Source: Schlegelella_A sp035995885
GTDB taxonomy: Bacteria > Pseudomonadota > Gammaproteobacteria > Burkholderiales > Burkholderiaceae_C
Assembly: GCA_035995885.1 (NCBI GenBank)
Contig: DASYKC010000046.1
Coordinates: 1 to 61,537, forward strand
Reading direction: 5' to 3'
DNA length: 61,537 bases
The notes below the pieces were generated by a model that saw only the letters and a list, made by a program, of their open reading frames with translations, made no database searches and was not told the DNA's origin. This document shows, piece by piece, positions 61,222-61,537 of this stretch; positions within the stretch are counted from its first letter, which is position 1, and every line of letters starts with the position of its first letter. The translations under genes and the position numbers were made by a program.

Positions 61222-61537
61222 GCGCCAGGGACCTTAAATTCCTACTAGGCGTTGCTGGCACCGGGCCTGGCGCTCAACTCGAACGTCCGCTTTGGAAATC
61301 AGCTGACGTTAAAAGGGCCGAGTCCAAATGACTGCACATAGGCTCTCGCCGACTTTCGGAGTGCGACGGCGAGCGGGAGAACTCGGCCGGAGGCGCTGTG
61401 GGGTTGAGGTCGATCTTCCATCCACGGCGTCGGCGCAGATACAGCGCCCTGCGCGTGGTGACAGTTTCCCCTCCCGCCTTTCATCGTGAGGCTTCAAAGC
61501 GCCTGAAGAACTCCGTCCAGCTCAGTGATGAGTCGAC
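61222..61537. other. Right flank of the insertion sequence, no recognisable gene
   Basis: The 316 bp to the right edge contain only short open frames without recognisable motifs. Joined across the insertion site with the DNA left of 59991 they give no clear protein, so I see no specific interrupted gene. Confidence 0.5.

Noticed and set aside
61299..61484. Short open frame right of the insertion sequence
   Set aside because: It has only 61 codons, an overlapping alternative frame of the same size, no ribosome site and no motif. It probably does not encode a protein.

Overview
The window (61.5 kb, very GC-rich, no rRNA, tRNA or CRISPR seen) looks like chromosomal DNA of a beta-proteobacterium, most likely Burkholderiales. 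This is inferred from the orphan Bug/TctC-type binding protein, the IS407-group insertion sequence, the complete Liv-type ABC transporter and the density of acyl-CoA catabolic genes. Almost every gene handles CoA thioesters: five acyl-CoA dehydrogenase genes (six domains), seven crotonase-fold genes, three MaoC-fold genes, four short-chain dehydrogenases, three acyl-CoA ligases, two CaiB-type and one acetate-type CoA-transferase, a fused B12 mutase and the start of an electron-transfer flavoprotein.

Layout. 1-1842 (minus): two crotonases and the start of etfB. 1978-3087 (plus): a lipocalin-like DUF7064-type protein behind a repeat-rich promoter. 3094-6642 (minus): acyl-CoA dehydrogenase, SDR, APH-fold kinase-like protein and a small unknown. 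6966-24160 (minus): a 14-gene run with overlapping or nearly touching genes, comprising an acyl-CoA ligase, livGHM-K-F, a second ligase, a crotonase, a hydrolase, a glycerolipid set (GPAT, HAD-AGPAT fusion, gpsA, WS/DGAT), an esterase and marR. 24345-25259 (minus): a multifunctional-enzyme-2-like SDR. 25471-33925 (plus): a nine-gene operon with a thiolase-like/OB-fold protein, a thiolase, badH and badI (ring cleavage of 2-oxocyclohexanecarboxyl-CoA), a FadJ-like protein without its NAD domain, two MaoC proteins, a CoA-transferase and a thioesterase. 33936-34970 (minus): an MDR reductase. 35073-46387 (plus): a nine-gene operon with MaoC, CitE-like lyase, two acyl-CoA dehydrogenases, a dienoyl-CoA-reductase-like SDR, a ligase, icmF, a beta-keto acid cleavage enzyme and a crotonase. 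46438-53590 (minus): acyl-CoA dehydrogenase, Bug protein, crotonase, CaiB, a double-domain acyl-CoA dehydrogenase and a histidine phosphatase. 53642-56288 (plus): nitroreductase, FadR-type regulator and CaiB. 56334-59506 (minus): GMC alcohol dehydrogenase and aldehyde dehydrogenase. 59995-61221: an intact IS3-family element, flanked by DNA without recognisable genes.

Reading the modules together (inference): a cyclic or branched primary alcohol may be oxidised to the acid (GMC enzyme, ALDH) or the acid imported (Liv system), then activated to a CoA ester. BadH/BadI-type steps would hydrolyse the ring to a dicarboxyl-CoA. MaoC, CitE-like, IcmF and BKACE enzymes would process branched fragments. 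Part of the acyl-CoA pool could be stored as neutral lipid by the WS/DGAT pathway co-transcribed with the transporter. BadH and BadI identify cyclohexanecarboxylate-like chemistry, but the true substrate (simple alicyclic acid, terpenoid, naphthenic acid or other) cannot be settled from sequence alone. Several promoters share a short palindromic element suggesting one regulator, encoded outside this window, for a large part of the locus.
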